From NCBI GenBank assembly GCA_944390725.1, contig CALXQU010000007.1, positions 1-64,000 of the forward strand: a DNA stretch of 64,000 nt, written 5' to 3'. This DNA comes from an uncultured Spirochaetaceae bacterium. Its GTDB lineage: Bacteria > Spirochaetota > Spirochaetia > Sphaerochaetales > Sphaerochaetaceae. Positions within the stretch are counted from its first letter, which is position 1. Every line of letters starts with the position of its first letter. The notes beneath the pieces are model-generated. The model was not told the origin of the DNA. It worked only from the letters and a program-made list of their open reading frames with translations, and searched no databases. Made by a program: the position numbers and the translations under genes. Positions 40,025 through 48,620 of the stretch are shown here, piece after piece.

Positions 40025-41202
40025 TGGCACATGGTTCAGCTCCGGCTGCAGAGAGGATGCATATCGCGTTCTTCGGGCTCTGCAATGCAGGCAAGTCCAG
40101 CCTCGTGAATGCGTTCTGCTCGCAGCCTGTCTCGATAGTATCGGCGCAGAAGGGGACGACTACGGACCCCGTGGTTAAGACGATGGAGATCCTTCCCCTT
40201 GGGCCTGTCGCGATAATCGACACGCCCGGAATGGATGATAAGTCCGAGCTAGGCCGCCTGCGCATAGAGAGGGCGGAGAAGATGCTCCGCCGTGCGGATA
40301 TCGCGGTGCTTGCCAAGGAGGCCGGCAGCGGCAGCTCGGCGGATGAGCAGAGGCTGCTTGCCGCCTTCAGGGACAGGGGCATACCCTGCATAACGGCCTA
40401 CACCAAGAGCGACCTGCTTCCATCTGTCCCGGAAGATGGGCCTGATTATATCTATGTCAGCGCCAGGGAAGGATGGAATATCGGCAAGCTGAGGGAGATG
40501 GTGGCGAAGCTTGTGCATGAAGCGCCATCAAGGCCGCTTGTGGAGGACCTCATCTCTGAGGGGGATACCGTGGTGCTTGTCATCCCCATCGACTCCTCGG
40601 CACCCAAGGCGCGCCTCATCCTGCCCCAGCAGATGATGCTCAGGGCGATACTCGATGCGAAGGCCATCGCGGTGGCTACCCAGGTCGACTGCCTTGCTGA
40701 TGCGGTATCGCGCATGGATCCTAAGCTGGTCATCACCGACAGCCAGGCATTCAAGGCCGTTGCGCAGATAGTCCCCGACAGGATCCCGCTTACATCGTTC
40801 TCGATCCTGATGGCCAGGTACAAAGGCGAGCTCGAGGAGCAGCTGAAAGGCGTCGCCGCCCTCCGTTCCCTCCGCAGGGGCGATAGGGTCCTTATCGCGG
40901 AGGGATGCACCCACCACCGCCAATGCGAGGATATCGGGACGGTGAAGATCCCCAGGCTGCTGTCATCCGCTGTTTCTGATGGGATATCCTTTGGCTTCGC
41001 TTCCGGGCATGGCTTCCCTGATGACCTGTCGGATTATGCGCTCGTAATACACTGCGGGGCCTGCATGCTTACCGCTAAGGAGGTCGGGAGCCGTATGGAG
41101 CAGTGCAGGGCGGCCGGCGTTCCCGTCACCAACTACGGGATGGCGCTTGCGGCCCTCAACGGCATGCTCGACCGCTCGCTGAGGCCCCTCGGCCTGTCCT
41201 GA
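40024..41202 (+). CDS. hydF: FeFe-hydrogenase maturation GTPase HydF
   Basis: A 392-residue GTPase scaffold on which the diiron subcluster is assembled before transfer to HydA. The P-loop GLCNAGKSS spans about residues 18-26, with DTPGMDD as G3 and TKSD as G4. The C-terminal [4Fe-4S] site is Cys295 with His297 (CTHHRQC) and His343-Cys344-x2-Cys347 (HCGAC). Translation is coupled to hydG. The hydrogenase itself is not in this window. Confidence 0.97.
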   Translation: MAHGSAPAAERMHIAFFGLCNAGKSSLVNAFCSQPVSIVSAQKGTTTDPVVKTMEILPLGPVAIIDTPGMDDKSELGRLRIERAEKMLRRADIAVLAKEAGSGSSADEQRLLAAFRDRGIPCITAYTKSDLLPSVPEDGPDYIYVSAREGWNIGKLREMVAKLVHEAPSRPLVEDLISEGDTVVLVIPIDSSAPKARLILPQQMMLRAILDAKAIAVATQVDCLADAVSRMDPKLVITDSQAFKAVAQIVPDRIPLTSFSILMARYKGELEEQLKGVAALRSLRRGDRVLIAEGCTHHRQCEDIGTVKIPRLLSSAVSDGISFGFASGHGFPDDLSDYALVIHCGACMLTAKEVGSRMEQCRAAGVPVTNYGMALAALNGMLDRSLRPLGLS

Positions 41203-41207
41203 TTCCC

Positions 41208-41257
41208 GGCGGCAGCTGGCTGCGGCTGCCGCCCGCCGGTCTTCCCGCATTGGCGGG
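41208..41257 (+). other. Two hairpins after hydF
   Basis: GGCGGCAGC (41208-41216) pairs with GCTGCCGCC (41225-41233), and CCCGC (41244-41248) with GCGGG (41253-41257). Neither has a T-run, so they may be a weak or Rho-assisted end, or stabilise the hyd mRNA. Positions 41258-41399 otherwise hold only the promoter and leader of the ankyrin gene. Confidence 0.45.
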
Positions 41258-41304
41258 AGAATAGGTACTTTTCCTAAGACTGCATCTGTAAATTTTTGGA
41301 CTTA

Positions 41305-41332
41305 TTGCATTTATTTCGAGAAAAATTATACT
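41305..41332 (+). promoter_or_regulatory. Promoter of the ankyrin gene
   Basis: TTGCAT (41305-41310), a 16-nt spacer and TATACT (41327-41332) in an AT-rich stretch. The leader is about 60 nt, long for this genome, and ends in GGAGG before ATG 41400. Confidence 0.6.
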
Positions 41333-41399
41333 AATAAGGGAAAAAGCGCTTTACATTGCGCAAAAGCATGGTAAATATAAAGGTATCGGAGGAAATATA

Positions 41400-41912
41400 A
41401 TGGCCAAGACCACGGATTCATTGAATAAGAAGCTTCTTTCCGCTGCTGTCACAGCAACGAAGGCAAGGGATATCAAGGAACTGCTTGATAAGGGCGCTGA
41501 TGTGAATGCCCACAACGAATGGGGCCTTACCCCTGTGATGCTCGCAGCGCAGTACAACCATTCGGTCTCGGTGCTCAATGCGCTCATCGCAGCAGGCGCC
41601 GACATCCATGAGGCAGAGCCGAAGTACAGGTCGAATGCCCTTCACCTGGCAGCGAACAGCTCTACCAACCCCAAGGTGATCGATGCCCTTCTCGCGGCAG
41701 GCGCCAACATCGATGCAAGGAACTACCTTGGCGAGACGGCCCTCATCATGGCAGTCAACAGCAATGCCGAGACGAAGATTTCCACGCAGCTCATCAAGTG
41801 CGGCGCGGATATCAACGCAAGGGATTACCAGGGACATTCGGTCCTCGAGTATGCGAAGACCGCGAAGAGGACATACCTCGTGAACCTCCTCAAGGAGAAG
41901 GGCGCTGTCTGA
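41400..41912 (+). CDS. Ankyrin repeat protein
   Basis: A 170-residue protein without signal peptide, made of about four ankyrin repeats: IKELLDKGADVNAHNEWGLT, LNALIAAGADIHEAEPKYRS, IDALLAAGANIDARNYLGET and LIKCGADINARDYQGHS. Ankyrin stacks bind other proteins; no partner can be named. It is monocistronic, with its own promoter and terminator and a strong ribosome site, which suggests good expression. Confidence 0.92.
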   Translation: MAKTTDSLNKKLLSAAVTATKARDIKELLDKGADVNAHNEWGLTPVMLAAQYNHSVSVLNALIAAGADIHEAEPKYRSNALHLAANSSTNPKVIDALLAAGANIDARNYLGETALIMAVNSNAETKISTQLIKCGADINARDYQGHSVLEYAKTAKRTYLVNLLKEKGAV

Positions 41913-41935
41913 TAGATTCTGGCAGGAAAGCTGAA

Positions 41936-41970
41936 AGGGCCACGCATCCCCGACGGGGGAATGTGTGGCC
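41936..41970. terminator. Bidirectional terminator between ankyrin and iclR genes
   Basis: GGGCCAC...CCCC pairs with GGGG...GTGGCC in an imperfect long stem around GACG. On the plus strand TTTGCCTTT follows; on the minus strand CTTTCAGCTTT follows. It can end both convergent transcripts. Confidence 0.7.
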
Positions 41971-41981
41971 TTTGCCTTTCC

Positions 41982-42767
41982 TCATGCGGATGTCACCTTG
42001 TACAGGTTCAGCGTGATTTCCTTCGAAGCTTCCATCAGGGGCTCGCGGAAGGCCAGCAGGTCTTCCTTGCCTATGCTTATGAAGCCGCTGAAGGAAAGTG
42101 CTGCGATTATCCTCCCTGAGGAATCCCTTACCGGCACGGCGATGCAGCTGCCGTTTGCCGCGCTTTCCCTGTTGTCGATTGCATAGCCATCCCTCGAGAC
42201 CTTCTTGAGCTCATCCCAGAACCTGTCGGGGTCCGTTATCGTATTCGGCGTCAGCGGCGTGAGCTCCCTTGAGCTGATGATCTCATCAAGCAGGCCTATG
42301 GGAAGCTCCGAGAGCAGCACCTTGCCTCCCGAGCTGGCATAGAACGGAAGGTCGGAATAGAGGGGAGGGACGTAGTCTATCAGGTTCTTCGAATGGGACT
42401 GCTGTATTATGTAGCAGTGAGAGCCTTCCCTGATGAGGAGGTTCATCGCCTGGCCGTACCTGTCCGTATACTTCTCCATTATTATCGATGCCACTTCCTG
42501 CAGCGCGATATACAGGTTCTCCTTGCCGAACAGGAATGCAAGCTTCTCCCCGGCGATATACTTGTCATCAGCGCACTGGTATGCCCATCCATTGATGGCC
42601 AGGGTCTTGAGGATGCGGAAGGCGGTAGAGGGGCTTATCCCGCATTTCTTCGCGATCGCATTGACTCCAGCTGGGTTCCTTTCGGTCCTCAATGTGTCGA
42701 GAACATCCAGGGCACGATTCACCATCTTGATTGTATCCGTACTCTGAGCAGTGTTTCCCTTGTCCAT
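41982..42767 (-). CDS. IclR family regulator of the adjacent catabolic cluster
   Basis: A 261-residue IclR-type regulator with N-terminal winged helix (MVNRALDVLDTLRTERNPAG, KKCGISPSTAFRILKTLAIN) and C-terminal effector domain (NLLIREGSHCYIIQQSHSKN, YASSGGKVLLSELP, CIAVPVRDSSGRIIAALSFS). It is transcribed away from the lyase/oxidoreductase/transporter genes and an IclR-like operator lies in the gap. It is distinct from the KdgR-like protein at 17.6 kb. It likely senses the substrate of the neighbouring cluster. Confidence 0.88.
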   Translation of the reverse strand: MDKGNTAQSTDTIKMVNRALDVLDTLRTERNPAGVNAIAKKCGISPSTAFRILKTLAINGWAYQCADDKYIAGEKLAFLFGKENLYIALQEVASIIMEKYTDRYGQAMNLLIREGSHCYIIQQSHSKNLIDYVPPLYSDLPFYASSGGKVLLSELPIGLLDEIISSRELTPLTPNTITDPDRFWDELKKVSRDGYAIDNRESAANGSCIAVPVRDSSGRIIAALSFSGFISIGKEDLLAFREPLMEASKEITLNLYKVTSA

Positions 42768-42810
42768 ACAGCCTCTCCATCATCAGAAACGAAATCAGCA
42801 TTCACATTGC

Positions 42811-42822
42811 ACAATATATTGT
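42811..42822. promoter_or_regulatory. Perfect palindrome near the iclR start
   Basis: ACAATATATTGT is a perfect 12-nt palindrome 44-55 nt upstream of the iclR start codon. It may be an autoregulatory operator or include an AT-rich -10 region. Confidence 0.35.
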
Positions 42823-42900
42823 ATATCCAAACATTAATCCACAAAGCATGCTCTGTCAAATCAATTAGCAATCGCGGCTGCATGTCTAATATGGCAAAAT

Positions 42901-42918
42901 ATGGAATATACATTCCAT
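42901..42918. promoter_or_regulatory. IclR-like operator
   Basis: ATGGAAT-ATAC-ATTCCAT, a perfect inverted repeat. The core resembles the E. coli IclR box (TGGAAAT...ATTTCCA). It lies 134 nt upstream of the iclR start codon and about 185 nt upstream of the lyase gene. The rest of this 334-nt divergent gap is AT-rich, includes TTGACA near 43025, and holds no gene. Confidence 0.6.
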
Positions 42919-43101
42919 CGATAAGCAGAAGCCTGCCTTAAAATCGAGCAAAAACAGCGGAATATAGCCGTATTTTTCTTGATTATTATCCGGATTCCTT
43001 GGATTTATGTCGGAAATCATTTTTGTTGACAAGGCTCTGAAAGCATGGTTTCCTGAAAATAGAAATAGGCATTCCAATTCTGGGGCCTTAAAGGAGAAGA
43101 C

Positions 43102-44019
43102 ATGGCAAAGACAAAGCTGGAAGGCATTTACATTCCGATGGTTACACCATTCAATGCAGATGAATCAATCAATTTCGGCGGAATTAAGGAAGTCGTTGAT
43201 TTCCTTGTGGCGAATGGTGTCACAGGTGTCATACCTTCCGGAAGCACGGGCGAGATGGTCGCGATGACGCCCGAGGAGCAGATTTCCGTGAACGCTGCGA
43301 CGATCAAGGCCGCGGCTGGCAGGATCAAGGTCGTATGCTCGACGGGAGCATACAGGACCCAGGATGTCGTAAGGATGTCTGCGGCGGCCGAAGCCGATGG
43401 CGCCGATGGCGTCATGGTCGTCACTCCTTGGTATATGGCTCCCAATGAGAATGAGCTCTATCATCACTATGAGACGATAAGGAAGGCCATCAGCATCCCG
43501 ATCATGGTGTATCATAATCCGTATTACTCGACATGCCTGATGAGCGATGAGTTCATGGCAAGGCTCTATAATGACGGCCTTATCGACGCTGTCAAGGAGA
43601 GGCAGGCAGACGTATACAGGCAGCAGGATCTCCGCTACCTCACGGATGATGGGTTCGGGATATTCTATGGCTATGATGTATGCCCGGTGGAAAGCCTGAG
43701 CTGCTGGGCTGATGGCTGGGTCTGCGGAACGGGCAACCTCTTCCCCAAGGAGAATACGCATGTATTCCACCTGGCGAAGGAGAGGAAGATGGAAGAGGCG
43801 ATGAAGGCCCACTTCGATGAGGTGCGCCCGTATCTGCCGCTCTTTACGAAGCCGACGGCTGCCGGCCTTCCGACGCCTTGGCTGCAGATCATCAAGGAAG
43901 GTCTCAAGCTCCGCGGCGTCGACGCCGGCTTCTGCAGGAAACCGGTCATTTCCGAGCTTCCGTCCGATGTGATGGATAATCTTAGGAGAGTGCTTAAGGG
44001 ATATGGCTATCTTGCCTAG
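43102..44019 (+). CDS. DapA/NanA family lyase or dehydratase
   Basis: A 305-residue TIM-barrel of the dihydrodipicolinate synthase/N-acetylneuraminate lyase family. GVIPSGSTGEMVAMTPEEQ is the GxxGE substrate loop, the catalytic tyrosine is in VYHNPYY, and the Schiff-base lysine in DAVKERQAD. The family condenses or cleaves pyruvate-containing molecules, so this enzyme probably cleaves a 2-keto-3-deoxy acid or deaminates a related compound. It is not DapA proper by context: it leads an IclR-controlled operon with an FAD oxidoreductase and an importer. AAAGGAGAAG precedes ATG 43102. Confidence 0.85.
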   Translation: MAKTKLEGIYIPMVTPFNADESINFGGIKEVVDFLVANGVTGVIPSGSTGEMVAMTPEEQISVNAATIKAAAGRIKVVCSTGAYRTQDVVRMSAAAEADGADGVMVVTPWYMAPNENELYHHYETIRKAISIPIMVYHNPYYSTCLMSDEFMARLYNDGLIDAVKERQADVYRQQDLRYLTDDGFGIFYGYDVCPVESLSCWADGWVCGTGNLFPKENTHVFHLAKERKMEEAMKAHFDEVRPYLPLFTKPTAAGLPTPWLQIIKEGLKLRGVDAGFCRKPVISELPSDVMDNLRRVLKGYGYLA

Positions 44020-44036
44020 CTTCCCGAGGAGTGGAT

Positions 44037-45380
44037 ATGAAAGAGAAGAAGGTAGAAGTCCTCATCGCCGGCGGAGGTACTGCCGGCGTGATAGCAGGGA
44101 TAGCTGCTGCAAGGAATGGCGCCAAGACGCTTATAGTCGATAAGCAGAGGTGCCTGGGAGGCCAGTTCACCGCAGGCATGCAGGGAGCATGGGTAGGCTT
44201 CAGCGACAAGGACAAAATCATCGTCAAGGGAATCGCCTGGGAGCTGAGGGATATCCTCAAGGAGAGGGGAGCCATCGTCGATAACGACCCCGAGACGGAT
44301 GTCTGCTATCTCTATGATACAGAGGTCGCCAAGGTCGTGCTCGATGAGGTGGTCGCCAAGGAGCCTGACCTTGAGGTCTTCCTCGATACATCGATCGTTG
44401 ACGTTATCCAGGATGGCGATAAGGTGGAAGGCCTTGTAGTGCTATCGGAGACCGAGCTGATGGCGATAAGGGCGGATGTGGTGATCGACTGTTCCGGTGA
44501 TGCCGCGGTCGCTGCCAAGGCCGGGGCGCCATTCGAGATCCGTCCGAAGGAAGAGATCCAGCCGATGTCCCTTATCGGGAAGATGGCCGGCGTCGATATG
44601 GACAGGGTCAGGAAGTACTATGAGGAGCATCCCCCTGTCAAGGACAGCCATGTTCCTCCGGCATGGCATGATTTCAGGACCTTCCCCGGCTTCATGCATT
44701 TCGGGCTCCATGATGAGCTGGAGGGTGTCGACCTTCCCGAGGAGCTTGAGTATCTAAGGTCATGGCTCGGGATATTCACCTCCACCCCGAATCCGGGCGA
44801 GGTAACGATCAACTGCTCAGGTGCTATCGAGTCGCATAGCGTCGCCGGTTTCGGCGAGAGGTCAGAGCAGGAGGTCTTCTCGCAGAAGTGCCTCTATGAT
44901 GTGGCAGAAGCGCTGCGGAGGTATGTGCCTGGCTTCGAGAATGCATATCTTTCCGCTATCGCGAGCCTTCTCGGCATCCGCGAGAGCCGGCGCATCATAG
45001 GTGATTACAAGGTCACGCTCGATGACTTCCTTGCGGCAAGGGAATTCCCGGACAGCATAGGAAGAGGGGCCATGCCGGCAGGAGCGCATACTCCTGACGG
45101 GATAACCATGTATGTGTATGACCTGGACCCGGGCAAGTCGATGACGATCCCGTACAGATGCATGCTTCCGAAGGGCAAGGAGGGCCTTATCGTCGCCGGC
45201 AGGTGCGTATCGTATGAGGCACCGGTCGCGAACTGCATAAGGTGCATGCCGCAGTGCATGGCGATGGGAGAGGCGGCTGGAGTCGCTGCCGCTATCGCGG
45301 TGAAGACAGGTACGACGCCGAGGGGCGTTGACGTGTCCCTGCTCCAGAAGACGCTTAAGGACAGCGGGGCAATCATCTGA
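44037..45380 (+). CDS. FAD-dependent oxidoreductase (FAD_oxidored family)
   Basis: A 447-residue flavoprotein. The N-terminus has the dinucleotide motif VLIAGGGTAGVIAGIAAARN followed by RCLGGQFTAGMQGAW, the pattern of the PF12831 group. VIDCSGDAAVAAKAGAPFEI is the second FAD contact, and GLIVAGRCVSYEAPVANCIR then MPQCMAMGEAAGVAAAIAV the C-terminal one. GAGGAG fits ATG 44037 rather than GTG 44031. It lies 17 nt after the lyase gene and probably oxidises the imported substrate before cleavage. Substrate unknown. Confidence 0.85.
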   Translation: MKEKKVEVLIAGGGTAGVIAGIAAARNGAKTLIVDKQRCLGGQFTAGMQGAWVGFSDKDKIIVKGIAWELRDILKERGAIVDNDPETDVCYLYDTEVAKVVLDEVVAKEPDLEVFLDTSIVDVIQDGDKVEGLVVLSETELMAIRADVVIDCSGDAAVAAKAGAPFEIRPKEEIQPMSLIGKMAGVDMDRVRKYYEEHPPVKDSHVPPAWHDFRTFPGFMHFGLHDELEGVDLPEELEYLRSWLGIFTSTPNPGEVTINCSGAIESHSVAGFGERSEQEVFSQKCLYDVAEALRRYVPGFENAYLSAIASLLGIRESRRIIGDYKVTLDDFLAAREFPDSIGRGAMPAGAHTPDGITMYVYDLDPGKSMTIPYRCMLPKGKEGLIVAGRCVSYEAPVANCIRCMPQCMAMGEAAGVAAAIAVKTGTTPRGVDVSLLQKTLKDSGAII

Positions 45381-45422
45381 TTGCCTTGCATTGAAAAGGA
45401 GATATCCAAAAAGGAGGAGAGA

Positions 45423-46766
45423 ATGAGAAAGGCAGTTTCCATATTATGCATGCTGGCCCTTTGCGTTTCCGTCTTCGCAGGAGGGGCGGGCGAGAAGGCT
45501 GCTGTCCAGAAGGATGCTGATGACAAGATCATCATATGGACCAATCTGACTGCGGATGCCCAGGCCAAGGTGCTTGATAAGCAGTTCAGGGAAGTTGCCG
45601 AAGAGCTCGGCGTAGAGTTCGAGATGGTTACGATATCCTTCAATGACATGTACACCAAGCTTGCGACATCCGTCGAATCAGGGGATGTCCCGGATATCAT
45701 GCATACGAACTTCGCAGGAGCGGCATATCTTTATGCCCAGGGCATGATCGAGCCCCTTGATGACATCATCGATGATATCGGAAGGGATGATTTCATCCAG
45801 TCATACCTGCGTGTCCTCACCGTCGATGGGAAGACATGGGGCATACCTGACTGGGCTATGCATACATCGGTATGGTACCGCAAGGACCTCTTCGAGCAGC
45901 ATGGCATAGATATCCCGAAGGACTGGGAGGAGTTCAAGGCAGCCGCGGAGAAGCTCTGCATAGACGAGAACGGCGATGGGAATATCGACATCTATGGCTT
46001 CCCTGTGCCGATGAATGCCGTACAGGTTGCGCCGCAGACATACTATGAGCTTCTCTATTCCGCAGGTGTCTATACGCTCGATCCGGAGACCGGCGAGTAT
46101 ACGTTCGGCGAGCAGAAGGAGAAGGCTGCCGAGGTCATGGATTACATGATCGGCCTCTATAAGGCGGCTTCGCCTCCGTCGGCTATCGAATGGTCCTGGA
46201 ATGAGTACAGGAATGCGCTTGTCGAAGGCACTGTCGCCATGACGCTCGATATGGGAGCCGTGATCGGTCTTGCCCAGACGAACAATCCTGCGATGGTGGA
46301 GAAGCTCGGATGCTTCGACTTCCCAGGGCAGGATGGATACAAGCCGGCCTCGTTCGGCAGCGGATACGCTTTCGTGGCGAGCAACCAGGGAACCGATGAG
46401 AGGACAGAGCTGATAAAGGAATTCGTCAGGCGCCTCTATACATCAGAGCGTGCGGCTGAGAGGGCGCTTTCCAGGCCGATGTTCGCATTCCCGTCGCTGT
46501 ATTCCTCTCTTGAGATATACAGGCAGGATCCTTCGGTCGCCCTCTTCCAGGAGCAGATCGCGACGATTTCCGATGCATTCGAGAACAGCAACTGGTACTG
46601 GTATGGCATGGAGCATGGCCTGAGCCAGCTCTCATCGCAGATCGAGGCGACGACGTTCTTCGGCGAGGCGATGCAGAGCGTTGCGCTTGGCATGATGACG
46701 TCGGAAGAGGCTGTCGATTATATCGATGTGTCGCTTCAGGACCAGCTTGCGCTTATCGGCTACTGA
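45423..46766 (+). CDS. ABC transporter substrate-binding protein, sugar family 1
   Basis: A 447-residue family 1 solute-binding protein. The signal peptide (MRKAVSILCMLALCVSVFAG) has the VFAGGAGEK-type junction common in spirochaete binding proteins. The mature protein has IIIWTNLTADAQAKVLDKQF, VPDIMHTNFAGAAYLY, GIPDWAMHTSVWYRKDLFEQ and GTVAMTLDMGAVIGL. A strong GGAGGAG precedes ATG 45423. Family 1 proteins bind mono- or oligosaccharides. Two non-coding hairpins separate it from its permeases. Confidence 0.9.
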   Translation: MRKAVSILCMLALCVSVFAGGAGEKAAVQKDADDKIIIWTNLTADAQAKVLDKQFREVAEELGVEFEMVTISFNDMYTKLATSVESGDVPDIMHTNFAGAAYLYAQGMIEPLDDIIDDIGRDDFIQSYLRVLTVDGKTWGIPDWAMHTSVWYRKDLFEQHGIDIPKDWEEFKAAAEKLCIDENGDGNIDIYGFPVPMNAVQVAPQTYYELLYSAGVYTLDPETGEYTFGEQKEKAAEVMDYMIGLYKAASPPSAIEWSWNEYRNALVEGTVAMTLDMGAVIGLAQTNNPAMVEKLGCFDFPGQDGYKPASFGSGYAFVASNQGTDERTELIKEFVRRLYTSERAAERALSRPMFAFPSLYSSLEIYRQDPSVALFQEQIATISDAFENSNWYWYGMEHGLSQLSSQIEATTFFGEAMQSVALGMMTSEEAVDYIDVSLQDQLALIGY

Positions 46767-46770
46767 AGGC

Positions 46771-46839
46771 CCGCAGGCGATCCTGCGGTACAATAGGAGC
46801 CAGCTAGGGATTTCCGGGCCGCTTATCATGGGCGGCCCG
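46771..46839 (+). other. Two stem-loops between binding protein and permease genes
   Basis: CCGCAGG/CCTGCGG (46771-46788, loop CGAT) and CGGGCCGC/GCGGCCCG (46815-46839) form stable hairpins without T-runs. In other binding-protein operons such stems protect the upstream message from 3' decay so that binding protein outnumbers permease. The first is followed by TACAAT (46790-46795), which might also be a secondary promoter. Confidence 0.55.
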
Positions 46840-46853
46840 TGTATAGGAGCAAT

Positions 46854-47762
46854 ATGGAATTTACAGGTAAAAGGGTCCTGCAGCGCAGGAGGCAAGGTCC
46901 GCGCAGCCAGGCATTGGGCATAGCATTCATCATCCCTACGCTGGCATTCATCATCGTCTTCATAGCATATCCCGTGCTTTACAATATCTTCCTCAGCTTC
47001 ACGGATGCCAGGCTGCTTAAGAACGATATATCGTTTATCGGCTTCGATAACTATGCCAGGATCTTCTCCGACCTGAGATTCCTCCGTTATGCAAAGAATA
47101 CGGCAGTATGGACGGTGACGTCCGTGATAGGGCAGCTCGCGCTGGGATTCGCGATAGCGCTCCTGATAAACAGGAAGCAGTCCAATACAGGCGTGAGGAG
47201 CTTCATGCTCATCCCGTATGTCGTCCCGGCCGTGGCGATAGCCCTCGTCACGAAATGGGTGACCAATGGCGATTACGGGATAGTGAGCTGGTGGCTGCAG
47301 GATGCCGGGATAATCGAGCATCGCCAGTCGCCCCTGGCAATTCCCGGTGCTGCGATGGCAGTGCTTGTCATCATCAACATATGGCGCTCATACCCATTCC
47401 CGATGCTCATCTACTGGGCAACCCTGAGGGGAATCGACAAGGAGCTATACGAGGCCGCGGAGATCGATGGTGCCGGCAGCTTCAAGAAGTTCCTGTATAT
47501 AACGATCCCGCATCTGCGCAATACCACGATCGTGCTGGCAGTCCTCAGGATCGTGTGGACGGCGACGTATTTCGACCTGATATGGCTCGTGACAGGAGGC
47601 GGCCCCGCGGGGTCGACGACCCATCTCCCGATCATGATATACCAGGCGTCATTCGGCACATTCCAGACAGGGTATGCCTCGAGCCTTTCGGTACTGCTGG
47701 GCCTCTGTCTTTTCGTCTGCGTGATCTTCTATGTGCGCAAGTCGATCGATGCTGAGGACTGA
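46854..47762 (+). CDS. ABC sugar transporter permease, MalF-like
   Basis: A 302-residue permease with six helices, from SQALGIAFIIPTLAFIIVFI onward. The EAA loop near residues 195-215 reads LYEAAEIDGAGSFKKFLYIT, which contacts the ATPase. ATG 46854 follows AGGAG. It works with the MalG-like permease 12 nt downstream. No MalK/MsmX-type ATPase is encoded here, so a shared ATPase from elsewhere is expected. Confidence 0.92.
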   Translation: MEFTGKRVLQRRRQGPRSQALGIAFIIPTLAFIIVFIAYPVLYNIFLSFTDARLLKNDISFIGFDNYARIFSDLRFLRYAKNTAVWTVTSVIGQLALGFAIALLINRKQSNTGVRSFMLIPYVVPAVAIALVTKWVTNGDYGIVSWWLQDAGIIEHRQSPLAIPGAAMAVLVIINIWRSYPFPMLIYWATLRGIDKELYEAAEIDGAGSFKKFLYITIPHLRNTTIVLAVLRIVWTATYFDLIWLVTGGGPAGSTTHLPIMIYQASFGTFQTGYASSLSVLLGLCLFVCVIFYVRKSIDAED

Positions 47763-47774
47763 AGGAGGCAGGTC

Positions 47775-48617
47775 ATGGTCAATAAGCGTATGCATAGGAT
47801 AGCTAGCGGCCTTCTCTATTACATCCTGATAGCGATGGCCCTTGTGCTGGTCGGATTCCCGCTGCTCTGGATGGCGCTCAGCTCGCTCAAGCCGTCTGTC
47901 GAGCTCTTCAAGGTCCCGCCGAAGATGATCCCGCAGGATCCCACGCTCCTGTGGTATATGAATGCCTTCAGCAATTCGCTTGTCGTCAGGTATTTCATCA
48001 ACAGCCTCATCGCCGCTTCGCTTACGATGGCTATCGATGTCGTCTTCAGCTGCCTTGGCGCCTATAGCCTTGCCAGGTTCAGGTACAGGGGAAGGCATCT
48101 CATAATGGTTTCCGTCCTGTCGGCATACTGCATCCCGCCGATAATGCTGATGATCCCGCTGTACCGCATCATATCGGGGATGGGGCTCAATTCGACCTAT
48201 GCTGGAGTCGTGATCGGCCATATGACCATCACGCTGCCTTTCTGCGTCTGGCTCCTGATCCCGTTCTTCAAGAAGATCCCCCGCGAGATGGAGGAGGCCG
48301 CGCTCGTCGATGGCGCATCGAACCTGAAGATCTTCCTCCTGATCATGCTTCCGCTCTGCGCCCCTGGCATCCTGAGCACCGGGATTATGGCCTTCATCCT
48401 TTCCTGGAATGAGTACCTGCTCTCAAGCGTCCTCGTCTCCAGCGACAAGATGAAGACGCTGACTGTCGGCCTGGCGAACTACATAAGCTCCACGGAAATA
48501 GACTGGGGAACGATAATGGCCCTCGGGACAGCGACGACCATCCCCATAATCATCCTGTTCTCGGCGATACAGAAGTATTTCGTCGAAGGCCTTACGGCTG
48601 GGGCCGTGAAGGGGTAG
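47775..48617 (+). CDS. ABC sugar transporter permease, MalG-like
   Basis: A 280-residue partner permease with six helices. The EAA loop is EMEEAALVDGASNLKIFLLI, followed by MLPLCAPGILSTGIMAFILS. GGAGG precedes ATG 47775. It completes the membrane part of the importer. The TauE gene begins 3 nt after its stop. Confidence 0.92.
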   Translation: MVNKRMHRIASGLLYYILIAMALVLVGFPLLWMALSSLKPSVELFKVPPKMIPQDPTLLWYMNAFSNSLVVRYFINSLIAASLTMAIDVVFSCLGAYSLARFRYRGRHLIMVSVLSAYCIPPIMLMIPLYRIISGMGLNSTYAGVVIGHMTITLPFCVWLLIPFFKKIPREMEEAALVDGASNLKIFLLIMLPLCAPGILSTGIMAFILSWNEYLLSSVLVSSDKMKTLTVGLANYISSTEIDWGTIMALGTATTIPIIILFSAIQKYFVEGLTAGAVKG

Positions 48618-48620
48618 GCG

